Of a DNA stretch of 64,000 bases, positions 37,116 to 47,455 are shown piece after piece. The first letter of the stretch is position 1. Every line of letters begins with the position of its first letter. Both the position numbers and the translations under genes were made by a program. Location of the stretch: positions 248,001 to 312,000 of the forward strand of contig NZ_JBGFSJ010000003.1 of the NCBI RefSeq assembly GCF_041365695.1, in the 5' to 3' direction. A model generated the notes under the pieces. That model was not told the DNA's origin and did no database searches. It worked only from the letters and a program-made list of their open reading frames with translations. The stretch comes from Rhodosalinus sp041365695. GTDB taxonomy: Bacteria; Pseudomonadota; Alphaproteobacteria; Rhodobacterales; Rhodobacteraceae.

Positions 37116-37181
37116 GCGCAACCGTGTTGAGGCATGCTGGCAACGCATGGCGGCATTGTCGTCCCGACACCGGCTTAGTGC

Positions 37182-37210
37182 TTGATCGACTCGAAACCGC
37201 TCACTAATTC
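37182..37210 (+). promoter_or_regulatory. Possible promoter of the candidate small RNA
   Basis: TTGATC (37182-37187), a 17-bp spacer and TAATTC (37205-37210). Transcription would begin near 37217, exactly at the first hairpin of the candidate RNA. Confidence 0.4.
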
Positions 37211-37215
37211 AGCAA

Positions 37216-37298
37216 GTGAAGTTGATGGCGCCAAGGGCCTCATCATCTTCACCTCCCTGTTGGACTATGGCCGAGACTTGGTCTCGGCCATTTTTTTT
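37216..37298 (+). ncRNA. Candidate intergenic small RNA (about 83 nt)
   Basis: The first hairpin pairs GTGAAGTTGATG (37216-37227) with CATCATCTTCAC (37241-37252), 11 of 12 bases matching. A 14-nt single-stranded linker with a CUCCC motif follows, then a strong terminator hairpin with eight Ts. A promoter-like pair ends six bases upstream. No reading frame of note is present. The alternative is that only the terminator is real, serving the LysR gene about 150 bp upstream. I do not recognise it as a known RNA family. Confidence 0.5.
37267..37298 (+). terminator. Strong Rho-independent terminator
   Basis: An 11-bp perfect stem (ATGGCCGAGAC/GTCTCGGCCAT) with a 3-nt loop followed by a run of eight T. 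It ends the candidate small RNA and/or the LysR transcript. Confidence 0.9.
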
Positions 37299-37305
37299 GC
37301 CCGCG

Positions 37306-37347
37306 CCGTAAAACGCAAACGGCCGCACCCTGTCTGGGATGCGGCCG
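37306..37347 (-). terminator. Intrinsic terminator after the 58-residue protein gene
   Basis: On the minus strand, stem CGGCCGCATCC/GGGTGCGGCCG (one G-U pair), loop of 6, then a T-rich stretch (TTTGCGTTTTAC). It lies 22 bp after the small gene's stop. Confidence 0.75.
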
Positions 37348-37368
37348 GTTCGTTCAGCAAGGCGGAGG

Positions 37369-37545
37369 TCAGGAGGGGTCCACGAGCCCGCGGCGCATGC
37401 GCTCTTCGATGCCGTCCCGCGAGAGAGAGGATTTCGGGCGCCCGCCGTCGAGGCGCTGCTTTTCGGTCACCCGTGCGGAGATGTAGGCGAACGCGAGCAC
37501 GAAGCCGAGCGTCCCGAGGCAGAGAATGATTGGAAGGCTGTCCAT
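37369..37545 (-). CDS. Small membrane protein, unknown function
   Basis: 58 residues starting MDSLPIILCLGTLG, with GGAAAGGAT as ribosome site. One N-terminal membrane helix (residues 3-22), then a basic cytoplasmic tail (TEKQRLDGGRPKSSLSRDGIEERMRRG). It has its own terminator. I believe similar short proteins occur in related genomes, but the function is unknown. Confidence 0.65.
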   Translation of the reverse strand: MDSLPIILCLGTLGFVLAFAYISARVTEKQRLDGGRPKSSLSRDGIEERMRRGLVDPS

Positions 37546-37711
37546 GACGTGATCCTTTCCTGTTGCGCTGTTGTGGTAAAGATACGCGCCGGTCACAGGC
37601 GCGGATCACGCGACAAGTCCCAAAAAACCAGTTTTTTCAATGGCATACCAAAGAATACCGCGCAAAAGTCGCGTTACGTCAACCATTTGCGTGCTGCGCT
37701 GCGGCAGGCTG

Positions 37712-37972
37712 TCACGCCACGAGAAGAATGACGCCAATCCAGAAGATCGCGAGTCCCAGAAGGCCGAACTGCGCCGAAAAGAGGCTGAGAAGAAAGAGCA
37801 GGCCCAGCACGCCGCCCACGGCACCGGCCTGTCTTGCGGGCGGCAGCGCCTCGAGGCGGGCAATCACGCTCTGCACGTCCTCGCCGGGCCAGAACGGCGC
37901 CATGAGCGCGGCGGCGACGTCGCGCGCGCGCCGCGCGAGCGGGACCAGCAGTGTCAGCCGCGGGGTGCTCAT
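37712..37972 (-). CDS. Small membrane protein, unknown function
   Basis: 86 residues starting MSTPRLTLLVPLARRARDV. A soluble N-terminal half (WPGEDVQSVIARLEALPPARQ) and a hydrophobic C-terminal half (residues about 50-85) forming one long or two short membrane helices. It is divergent from purL. No family recognised; coding status rests on the clear helix pattern and codon use. Confidence 0.55.
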   Translation of the reverse strand: MSTPRLTLLVPLARRARDVAAALMAPFWPGEDVQSVIARLEALPPARQAGAVGGVLGLLFLLSLFSAQFGLLGLAIFWIGVILLVA

Positions 37973-38092
37973 CGCGGTGGCGTCCTCCCGGGAACCCGCA
38001 TACCACGGTGTGGCGCGCCACGGCAACGCCCCTTCCCCCGGGCGCAGCCATGTCCTAAGACGTGCGCCGACTGGCGAAAACTGGGAAGACGC

Positions 38093-40252
<2,160 letters not shown>

Positions 40253-40254
40253 GC

Positions 40255-40292
40255 GGGACGCGGGGGCATCCGCGAGGATGTCCCCGCGTCCC
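40255..40292 (+). terminator. Long hairpin after purL
   Basis: A 17-bp stem with a single G-U pair (GGGACGCGGGGGCATCC against GGATGTCCCCGCGTCCC), loop GCGA, beginning 3 bp after the purL stop. No T run follows. Confidence 0.6.
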
Positions 40293-40301
40293 GACAGCAT
40301 G

Positions 40302-40343
40302 ACCGGCAAGCACAGGACCCTGGATCGGGGGTCCTGCGCCGGT
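40302..40343 (-). terminator. Hairpin overlapping the stop of the dehydrogenase gene
   Basis: Two nested stems, ACCGGC/GCCGGT and CAGGACCC/GGGTCCTG with an 8-nt loop, reaching into the stop codon of the minus-strand gene. Together with the purL hairpin it separates two convergent genes. Confidence 0.55.
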
Positions 40344-41221
40344 TAGCGGCTGTCGAGCGCGCGAAGCCTCCGCACCAGCGAGGACGTGTCCCAGCGCCCG
40401 CCACCCAGCGCCTGCACGTCCTTGTAGAACTGGTCCACCAGCGCCGTCACGGGCAACGCCGCGCCGATCTCGTCGCCCGTGTCGAGGCAAATCCCGAGGT
40501 CCTTGCGCATCCAGTCCACCGCGAAGCCGAAATCGAACCGGTCGGCGAGCATCGTCTCCGCCCGGTTCGCCATCTGCCACGACCCGGCCGCGCCCTGGCT
40601 GATGACCTCGAACACCCTCTCGCCGTCGAGGCCGGCCTTTTCCGCGAAGTTCACCGCCTCGGACAGCGCCTGGACGAGACCGGCGATTGCGATCTGGTTG
40701 CACATCTTGGTCATCTGGCCTGCCCCCGGACCGCCGATGCGCCGGCAGAGCTTCGCGTAGGTCGCGATGACCGGCTCGGCGCGGGCATAGACGTCCTCCT
40801 CGCCACCGCACATCACCGACAGCTGCCCGTTCTCGGCGCCCGCCTGGCCGCCCGAGATCGGCGCGTCGACGAAGTCGAGGCCCGCCTCCCGCGCGGCGGC
40901 ATGCAATTCGCGCGTCACCTGGGCCGAGACGGTGGTGTGATCCACGAAGACCGCGCCTGCCGACATGCCGGCAAAGGCGCCCTCCTCGCCCAGGCAGACC
41001 GCGCGCAGATCGTCGTCGTTGCCGACGCACGCCATCACGAATTCCGCACCCGCCGCCGCCGCGGCCGGCGTCGCGGCCCGATCGCCGCCATGTTGCGCGA
41101 CCCAGGCTTCCGCCTTGGAGGCCGTGCGGTTGTAGACCGTGACGGAATGCCCCGCGGCCGCGAGATGCCCTGCCATGGGGTATCCCATGACGCCCAGTCC
41201 GAGAAATGCGATCTTCGCCAT
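40343..41221 (-). CDS. NAD(P)-dependent beta-hydroxyacid dehydrogenase (3-hydroxyisobutyrate dehydrogenase-like)
   Basis: 292 residues. Rossmann motif IAFLGLGVMGYPMAGHL, the family signature FVDAPISGGQAGAENGQL, and the catalytic lysine region GAGQMTKMCNQI. Could be 3-hydroxyisobutyrate, tartronate semialdehyde or a related 2-hydroxymethyl acid dehydrogenase. Neighbours do not settle the substrate. Divergent from the penicillin-acylase-family gene. Confidence 0.85.
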   Translation of the reverse strand: MAKIAFLGLGVMGYPMAGHLAAAGHSVTVYNRTASKAEAWVAQHGGDRAATPAAAAAGAEFVMACVGNDDDLRAVCLGEEGAFAGMSAGAVFVDHTTVSAQVTRELHAAAREAGLDFVDAPISGGQAGAENGQLSVMCGGEEDVYARAEPVIATYAKLCRRIGGPGAGQMTKMCNQIAIAGLVQALSEAVNFAEKAGLDGERVFEVISQGAAGSWQMANRAETMLADRFDFGFAVDWMRKDLGICLDTGDEIGAALPVTALVDQFYKDVQALGGGRWDTSSLVRRLRALDSR

Positions 41222-41312
41222 GCGGCCTCCCCTCGCGTCTGTCTTGCCTTTCGGCCCGTCCCCGGTTTCTCTCGCGCCCGGGAATGGAAGACAAGGGCGC
41301 AAGGAGGTCGCG

Positions 41313-43787
41313 ATGACGCGTCTCGTCGGTTGGCTGCTCAGGATCGCGGGCGGACTCGTCCTGCTCGTCGTCCTGGCGGTGACCATCGTCTATTATCTCG
41401 CGTCGCGCTCGCTGCCCGACTACGGCAAGACCGTGACCGTGGCCGGCCTGTCCGCGCCCGTGGAGATCGTCCGCGACACGGCCAACGTGCCGCACATCTT
41501 CGGCCAGGCCGACGCCGATGTCTTCTTCGGGCTGGGCTACGCGCACGCCCAGGACCGGCTCTGGCAGATGATCACCATGCGCCGCACGGTACAGGGCCGG
41601 CTTTCGGAAGTGTTCGGTCGGCGCACACTCGAGATCGATACGCTTCTGCGCCGTCTCGGCCTCTATCGCCGCGCGCAAAGCTCCGTGGGCGTTCAGGACG
41701 CCCGCACGCTCGCCGCGCTCGAGGCCTACGCGGCGGGCGTCAACGCCCGGCTCGAGGAGATCAATCGCGGCAGCCTCGGGCGCGGCGCGCCGGAGCTGTT
41801 CATCTTCAACCAGCCGATCGCGCCATGGCAGCCGGCGGATTCGATCGCAATGGTGAAGCTCATGGCGCTACAGCTGTCCGGGCATATCAACGAGGAGGTG
41901 CTGCGCGCGCGGGTCTCCCTCGCGCTCGAGGACCGGGCCGGACGGATCGCGGACATCCTGCCCGAATTTCCGGGCCAGGGGGTCGCCGCCCTGCCCGACT
42001 ATGCGAGCCTCGTGCCCGGGCTGCCGCGCTACGCCGAGGCGCCCCGCGGCGCGCCGCGCGACCCGCTCTCGCCGGTGCCGGCGAGAGGCTTCGCCGGGGC
42101 CTCGAATGCCTGGGCCGCGGCGCCCTCGCGCTCGGCGGCGGGCGGCACGCTTCTGGCCAACGACCCGCATCTCGGCTTCTCCGCGCCGACGACCTGGTAT
42201 CTCGCGCGGCTCGAGCTGTCCTCCGGCGGGGTGATCGGGGCCACGATACCCGGTATTCCCGCGGTGCTTTCGGGACGAAGCGCACAGCTCGGCTGGGGGC
42301 TCACCTCCGCCTATCTCGACGACCAGGACATCCTGCTCGAGGAGCTCAGCCCCGCCGACGCCTCGGAATACCGCACCCCCGATGGCTGGGAACCCTTCGA
42401 GACGCGCCGCGCCATCGTGGAGGTCGCGGGCGAGGCGCCGGTCACCATAACGCTGCGCAACAGCGCGAACGGCCCCGTCCTTCCCGGCACGCAATACGAC
42501 CTCGGCACCGTGACGCCGCCCGGTCACGTGGCCGCGCTGTCCTGGACGGCGCTGGAGCCGGAGGACACGACGATGCGCGCGGCCATCGCGCTCATGTATG
42601 CCAGCTCCGTCGAGGAGGCGCTCGGGGCGGTCGAATACTATGTCGCGCCTGCGCAGAACCTCACCCTCGTCGATTCCGAGACCATCGCGCTCAAGATGAT
42701 CGGCGCTATGCCCCGGCGGGACGACGCGCACCAGAGCCGCGGGCGGCTTCCGGTCTTCGGCTACCTTCCGGAGAACCGCTGGCAGGGCCGTTTCCCGGTG
42801 ACCGCGAACCCCGAGTTCCTCGCGCCCCGCGGCGGCATCGTCGGCAACACCAACAACAAGCTGCTGGAGCGGCCGTTCCCGCTTCACGTCTCCTATGCCT
42901 GGGGCGATACGCAGCGGGTGTTCCGCTGGCAAAGGCTGATGCAGAACCGCGAGGTGCACACCCGCGACAGCTTCATCGAGGCACAACTCGACACCGTCAG
43001 CTTCACCGCGCGCTCCCTTCTGCCGCTCATCGGGCGCGATCTGTGGTTCACCGGCGAGGCCGCACCCGAAGGCACGCCCGAGCGGCTGCGCCAGCGCGCG
43101 CTCCTGCTGCTGGCGGAGTGGAACGGCGAGATGAACGAACACCTGCCCGAGCCGCTGATCTACGCGGCCTGGCTTCGTGCGCTGCAGGACCGGCTCATCC
43201 GGGACGATCTCGGCCCCCTCGCCGACACGTTCAGCCATGTCGAGCCGCTCTTCATCGAGCGGGTCTACCGCGACGTCGACGGGGCGAGCGCGTGGTGCGA
43301 CATCCGCCAGTCCACCGCCACGGAAAGCTGTACCGACATCGCGCGCCTCGCCCTCGACGACGCGCTGGTCCGGATCGCGGAGCGTTACGGCTCGCAACTC
43401 GAGTCGCTGCGATGGGGCGACGCGCACCAGGCCACGCATGATCACGCCGCGCTGGGGGAGGTGCCGGTGCTGCGCTACTTCGTGAACATCCGCCAATCCA
43501 CCAGCGGCGGCGACAATACGCTGATGCGGGGCCTCACCTCCGGCGAGGACCCGGACCCGTTTCTCAACGTGCACGGCGCGGGCTACCGGGGTGTCTACGA
43601 TTTCGCGGATCCGGACAGTTCGGTCTTCGTGACCGCGACCGGCCAGTCCGGGCACTTCCTGTCGCGGCACTACGACGATCTGGGGCAACTCTGGCGACGG
43701 GGCGAATACGTCAACATGTCGCTCGACCCCGACCTCGCGCGGGCGGGCGCCGTCGGCATTACCGTGCTGCGGCCGAGCGACTCATAG
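41313..43787 (+). CDS. Penicillin acylase family N-terminal nucleophile hydrolase
   Basis: 824 residues. N-terminal membrane/signal helix (residues 7-29), alpha chain with GYAHAQDRLWQM, then the autocleavage site giving nucleophile S264 in GASNAW, then the beta chain with NDPHLGF and GNTNNKLL. Expected to be processed to a heterodimer in the periplasm and to hydrolyse an amide. Candidates include acyl-homoserine lactones, but the family is broad. A clear AAGGAGG precedes the ATG. Confidence 0.9.
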   Translation: MTRLVGWLLRIAGGLVLLVVLAVTIVYYLASRSLPDYGKTVTVAGLSAPVEIVRDTANVPHIFGQADADVFFGLGYAHAQDRLWQMITMRRTVQGRLSEVFGRRTLEIDTLLRRLGLYRRAQSSVGVQDARTLAALEAYAAGVNARLEEINRGSLGRGAPELFIFNQPIAPWQPADSIAMVKLMALQLSGHINEEVLRARVSLALEDRAGRIADILPEFPGQGVAALPDYASLVPGLPRYAEAPRGAPRDPLSPVPARGFAGASNAWAAAPSRSAAGGTLLANDPHLGFSAPTTWYLARLELSSGGVIGATIPGIPAVLSGRSAQLGWGLTSAYLDDQDILLEELSPADASEYRTPDGWEPFETRRAIVEVAGEAPVTITLRNSANGPVLPGTQYDLGTVTPPGHVAALSWTALEPEDTTMRAAIALMYASSVEEALGAVEYYVAPAQNLTLVDSETIALKMIGAMPRRDDAHQSRGRLPVFGYLPENRWQGRFPVTANPEFLAPRGGIVGNTNNKLLERPFPLHVSYAWGDTQRVFRWQRLMQNREVHTRDSFIEAQLDTVSFTARSLLPLIGRDLWFTGEAAPEGTPERLRQRALLLLAEWNGEMNEHLPEPLIYAAWLRALQDRLIRDDLGPLADTFSHVEPLFIERVYRDVDGASAWCDIRQSTATESCTDIARLALDDALVRIAERYGSQLESLRWGDAHQATHDHAALGEVPVLRYFVNIRQSTSGGDNTLMRGLTSGEDPDPFLNVHGAGYRGVYDFADPDSSVFVTATGQSGHFLSRHYDDLGQLWRRGEYVNMSLDPDLARAGAVGITVLRPSDS

Positions 43788-44711
43788 GCCGAACAGGCGC
43801 TTCCGGCCGGTCAGGCCGGGCGCGCCGGGCCGCACCGCCGGCGCGATCAGGATCGCCGAGAGCACCAGCGCCGCCGCCGCCATCTCCCGCGCGCCGAGCG
43901 CCTCGCCGAAGGCCAGCGCACCGACGGCCAGCATGGTGGGCAGCTCGACGCTTCCGGCCGCCGCCGCCCGGCCCGGCCCGACCAGCGGCACGGCCGACAC
44001 GTAAAGCAGTTGCGGAACGAGCGCCGTGGCAAGGCCCAGCCCCGCGACCATCAGCCAGGCGGACGCGCCCACGGGCATGAAGGTCGCGACGGGCGCGGCG
44101 ACCACGAGCGGCATCATGCCCAGCACCGATCCCAGAGTCGCGCACACCATCCGCTCGGGCGCGGTGAGACCGTTCATGAAGGACGAGATGATCACGATCC
44201 CCAACCCGAAGGTGAGCGGCGCGGCCAGCGCCTTGAGCACGGCAAGCGGCGTCGCGCCACCAAGCCCCCCGCCTTCGGTCAGCAAGAGCGCGCCGCCGAG
44301 GATCATCGCGCCCGAGAGCCACCCGCGCCAACCCACCCAGGCGCCGGCCAGCAGCCATCCCAGAAGAAGCGCGAAGAGCGGGTAGCTCATGTAGATCACG
44401 CCCGCCGAAGCCACCGGCAGCGTCCGGAGCGCATCGAGATAGCCCAGCCAGCCGAGGCTCATGAGCATGCCGGTCCCCACCATGATCGCCGCCGGCTTCC
44501 GCTTTGCCCGCGTGCGCGGCAGGAAGGGCAGCATGATCGCGGTGGACAGCGCATAGCGATAGAAGGCGATCGAGGCGTCCGCCATGCCGGCCGCCTGAAG
44601 CTCGCGCGCGAAAAGCGGCACGAGACCGAAACAGACCGATGCGATCGCGATTGCCGCAGTGGCCGCGGCGGGGCTGGCAAGGCGGGGGGTGGAAAGCGTG
44701 GCGTGTGACAT
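43782..44711 (-). CDS. EamA/DMT-superfamily transporter
   Basis: 309 residues with about ten hydrophobic segments in two EamA repeats, starting MSHATLSTPRL. Likely exports a small metabolite or amino acid. Divergent from a LysR gene 80 bp away with an operator-like palindrome between, so the regulator probably controls it. Confidence 0.87.
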   Translation of the reverse strand: MSHATLSTPRLASPAAATAAIAIASVCFGLVPLFARELQAAGMADASIAFYRYALSTAIMLPFLPRTRAKRKPAAIMVGTGMLMSLGWLGYLDALRTLPVASAGVIYMSYPLFALLLGWLLAGAWVGWRGWLSGAMILGGALLLTEGGGLGGATPLAVLKALAAPLTFGLGIVIISSFMNGLTAPERMVCATLGSVLGMMPLVVAAPVATFMPVGASAWLMVAGLGLATALVPQLLYVSAVPLVGPGRAAAAGSVELPTMLAVGALAFGEALGAREMAAAALVLSAILIAPAVRPGAPGLTGRKRLFGL

Positions 44712-44768
44712 GCCACCCCCATACGCCGTTGCAGCCGACAAGAAAAATTCCTAAGTTTCAATCCCCAC

Positions 44769-44783
44769 ATGAAACGGTTTCAT
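44769..44783. promoter_or_regulatory. LysR/MetR-type operator between DMT transporter and LysR gene
   Basis: ATGAAACGGTTTCAT is a perfect palindrome around one central base and contains TGAA-N5-TTCA, the MetR-type recognition pattern. It lies 7 bp before the regulator's ATG, so binding could also repress the regulator. Confidence 0.6.
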
Positions 44784-44790
44784 TTCCCGG

Positions 44791-45735
44791 ATGCTGCCCC
44801 GTCTCAATCTTCATCATCTCGCCGTGCTGGAAACGCTGGCCGAAACAGGCACGCTCACCGCGACCGCGGCACGGCTCGGCGTGACTCAATCCGCCGTGTC
44901 GCACCGCCTGCGAGAGGCCGAGCGACGGCTGGGCGCGCCGCTCACGCGGCGTGGCGCGGGGGGCCGGCTACACCTCACGCCCGAGGGCGAGCGGCTGAGG
45001 GACTTCGCTGCGCGCAGCCTCGGCGAACTCGCCCGCATCGAGCGCGAGATCGCGGCCGAGCGCGCGGGCGACCGTCGGCTCGTCCGGCTCGGCCAGGCGA
45101 CCTACAGCCGGTATCACTGGCTTCCCGATTTCCTGAGCTTCCTCGCCACGCACGAGCCGGATCTGACCGTGGATCTTTCAGGCCAGGCGACGGCGCGGCC
45201 CTTCGCCAGCCTCGCCGAGGGTGCGGTGGACGTCGTCACGGTCTACGGCCGCCCGTCGGCCCTGCCCCGGCTGCGCTGGTATCTGCTGGGCGCGGATCCG
45301 CTGGTGGCGGCCATGGCCCCCACGCACCGCCTCGCCGCGGCGGAGATCGTGGACAGCCACGCCGTCGCCGGCGACCGGCTCTTCAGCTACCCGATTTCCG
45401 CCGAACCCGGGTTCGAATGGGAAACGCTGATCGGCCGGCCGAACGCGCCGATGCGCAACGTCACGCAGATGCCCACGCCGGAGGCCGTCATCGACCTTCT
45501 CCGCGCGGGCTTCGGCGTCGGCCTCTTCAGCCGCTGGGCGGTGGAGCCCGAGGTGAAAGACGGAACGCTCGTCACCCGGCCCGTGGGCGAGGAGGATGTC
45601 GCGCTCGACTGGTGGGCCGTGATGCGCGAAAGCGACCCCGAGGACGGACCCGCCGGCCGGCTCGCCCGCGGGCTCTTGCAGTGGTCGGAAGGGTACCGCA
45701 ACCCGCTGGCGCGGCTCGGTTTCGAGACGGGGTGA
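44791..45735 (+). CDS. LysR-family transcriptional regulator, MetR-like
   Basis: 314 residues. N-terminal HTH (LNLHHLAVLETLAETGTLTA, AARLGVTQSAVSHRLREAE) and a substrate-binding domain. The SAVSHR helix and the TGAA-N5-TTCA operator in front point to the MetR-like branch. Likely target is the divergent DMT transporter. The link to methionine metabolism is an inference only. Confidence 0.9.
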   Translation: MLPRLNLHHLAVLETLAETGTLTATAARLGVTQSAVSHRLREAERRLGAPLTRRGAGGRLHLTPEGERLRDFAARSLGELARIEREIAAERAGDRRLVRLGQATYSRYHWLPDFLSFLATHEPDLTVDLSGQATARPFASLAEGAVDVVTVYGRPSALPRLRWYLLGADPLVAAMAPTHRLAAAEIVDSHAVAGDRLFSYPISAEPGFEWETLIGRPNAPMRNVTQMPTPEAVIDLLRAGFGVGLFSRWAVEPEVKDGTLVTRPVGEEDVALDWWAVMRESDPEDGPAGRLARGLLQWSEGYRNPLARLGFETG

Positions 45736-45756
45736 CCGTGCCGGAACGACCGGGCC

Positions 45757-47031
45757 TCAGCCCTGCCGGTCTCGCTCTGCCATGGCGCGGAACTGCGCCG
45801 CGTGACGCGGGCTCCAGCGCACGTCGATGTGGTAGCCCTCTTCGTCCTGCGTCTCGCCGGTGACGAGACCCTTGTCGAAAAGCCACGCCCGGCGGCGGCC
45901 GTCGTCGAACCCCAGATCCACCCGCTCCGTCCGCCGCTCGCCTTCCAGCGCGCGGGAGATCATCTGCGTCAGCGCCTCGAGCCCCTCGCCCGTCCAGGCC
46001 GAGATCATCGCCACGCCCGGTTTCCGCGCCGCCGCGGCGCGCGCGGCGTCCACGGCCGGCGGCGCCATCCGGTCGAGCTTGTTCCAGACCTCGATCTGCG
46101 GGGTCGTTTCCACGACGCCCAGATCCTCGAGGATGGTGCGGACATCGCGCGCCTGCTCCTCGGTCTCGGGGTGCGAGATGTCGCGCACATGCACGATGAG
46201 ATCGGCCTCCAGCACCTCTTCGAGCGTGGCGCGGAAGGCCGCGACGAGTTCCGTCGGCAGGTCGGAGATGAATCCCACCGTGTCCGACAGGATCACTTCG
46301 GGCCCGTCCGGCAGGCGGATCGCGCGCATGGTGGGATCGAGCGTGGCGAAGAGCATGTCCTTCGCCATCACCTCCGCGCCTGTCAGGCGGTTGAAAAGCG
46401 TCGACTTGCCGGCGTTGGTGTAGCCCACCAGCGCCACGATCGGATAGGGCACCTTGGCGCGCGCCGCGCGGTGCAGCGTGCGCGTCTTCACCACCTTGTC
46501 GAGCTGGCGGCGCAGACGCACGAGCTGTTCGTCGATGGCGCGTCGGTCGGCCTCGATCTGGGTCTCGCCCGGGCCGCCCACGAATCCGAGGCCGCCGCGC
46601 TGACGCTCGAGGTGGGTCCAAGCGCGCACGAGCCGCGTGCGCTGGTAGGACAGCGCCGCCATCTCGACCTGCAGGACACCCTCCCGCGTCGCGGCGCGGT
46701 CGGAGAAGATCTCGAGGATCAGCCCCGTCCGGTCGAGGAGTTTCACCTTCCAGGCACGTTCGAGGTTGCGCTGCTGCACGGGCGTCACCGGCCCGTCGAT
46801 CAGGACAAGCTCGATGCCGTCCTCCGTGAAGCGCCGGCCAAGCTCCTCGATCTTGCCGGACCCGAAGAGCGTGCCGGGATGGGCCTTGGGCAGCCGCACG
46901 ATCTCGGACCACTCGACGTCGAGCCCCGGCAGCGCGGCGGCAAGCGCCACGGCCTCTTCCAGCGCGTGGACGGGCTCGCGGCGCACAGGCTCCGTACGGA
47001 TATCCGGATGAAGCACCGCGGCCGGGGTCAT
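45757..47031 (-). CDS. hflX: GTPase HflX, ribosome-associated
   Basis: 424 residues. N-terminal HflX domain (LFGSGKIEEL, GPVTPVQQRNLE), the middle GGPGETQIEADRR, and the G domain with P-loop GYTNAGKST, switch DTVGFISDLP and NKLD. Splits or rescues stalled ribosomes. It starts 16 bp after hfq, the classic hfq-hflX pairing. Confidence 0.96.
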   Translation of the reverse strand: MTPAAVLHPDIRTEPVRREPVHALEEAVALAAALPGLDVEWSEIVRLPKAHPGTLFGSGKIEELGRRFTEDGIELVLIDGPVTPVQQRNLERAWKVKLLDRTGLILEIFSDRAATREGVLQVEMAALSYQRTRLVRAWTHLERQRGGLGFVGGPGETQIEADRRAIDEQLVRLRRQLDKVVKTRTLHRAARAKVPYPIVALVGYTNAGKSTLFNRLTGAEVMAKDMLFATLDPTMRAIRLPDGPEVILSDTVGFISDLPTELVAAFRATLEEVLEADLIVHVRDISHPETEEQARDVRTILEDLGVVETTPQIEVWNKLDRMAPPAVDAARAAAARKPGVAMISAWTGEGLEALTQMISRALEGERRTERVDLGFDDGRRRAWLFDKGLVTGETQDEEGYHIDVRWSPRHAAQFRAMAERDRQG

Positions 47032-47047
47032 CCCGCTTTGCGAGGTG

Positions 47048-47287
47048 TCAGCTATTTTCGTCGCCGTCGTAAAGGTTGATGGGCTGGGCCGGCATCACCG
47101 TGGAAATCGCGTGCTTGTAGACGAGCTGCGATTGCCCGTCGCGGCGCAGAAGCACGCAGAAATTGTCGAACCAGGTGATCACGCCCTGAAGCTTCACGCC
47201 GTTTATCAGGAAGACCGTCACCGGAACCTTGGTCTTGCGCACATGGTTGAGAAAGGCGTCCTGGAGATTTTGTCGGTCCGATGCCAT
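47048..47287 (-). CDS. hfq: RNA chaperone Hfq
   Basis: 79 residues. Sm1 (LNHVRKTKVPVTVFLINGVKL... in part) and Sm2 with YKHAIST. Starts MASDRQNLQDAFLN. Hexameric ring that matches small RNAs with mRNAs, relevant to the candidate small RNA in this window. The leader between trkH and hfq is 168 bp, so hfq may have its own promoter. Confidence 0.97.
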   Translation of the reverse strand: MASDRQNLQDAFLNHVRKTKVPVTVFLINGVKLQGVITWFDNFCVLLRRDGQSQLVYKHAISTVMPAQPINLYDGDENS

Positions 47288-47455
47288 GAATTCTTGCCCT
47301 GTTTTCTTTCGGTCTTTTGCTCTGTTGCCGTTCCATCGGGCCACGCGCAACCGCCCCGCGAGGCCCGGGCGCACTTTCCCGCCCGGAGTATGTCTTGCAT
47401 GACCCGGAGTTTCCAGCCCCAATCCGGGCGAGCGCCGCCGCCAGCCGCGGCGCGC

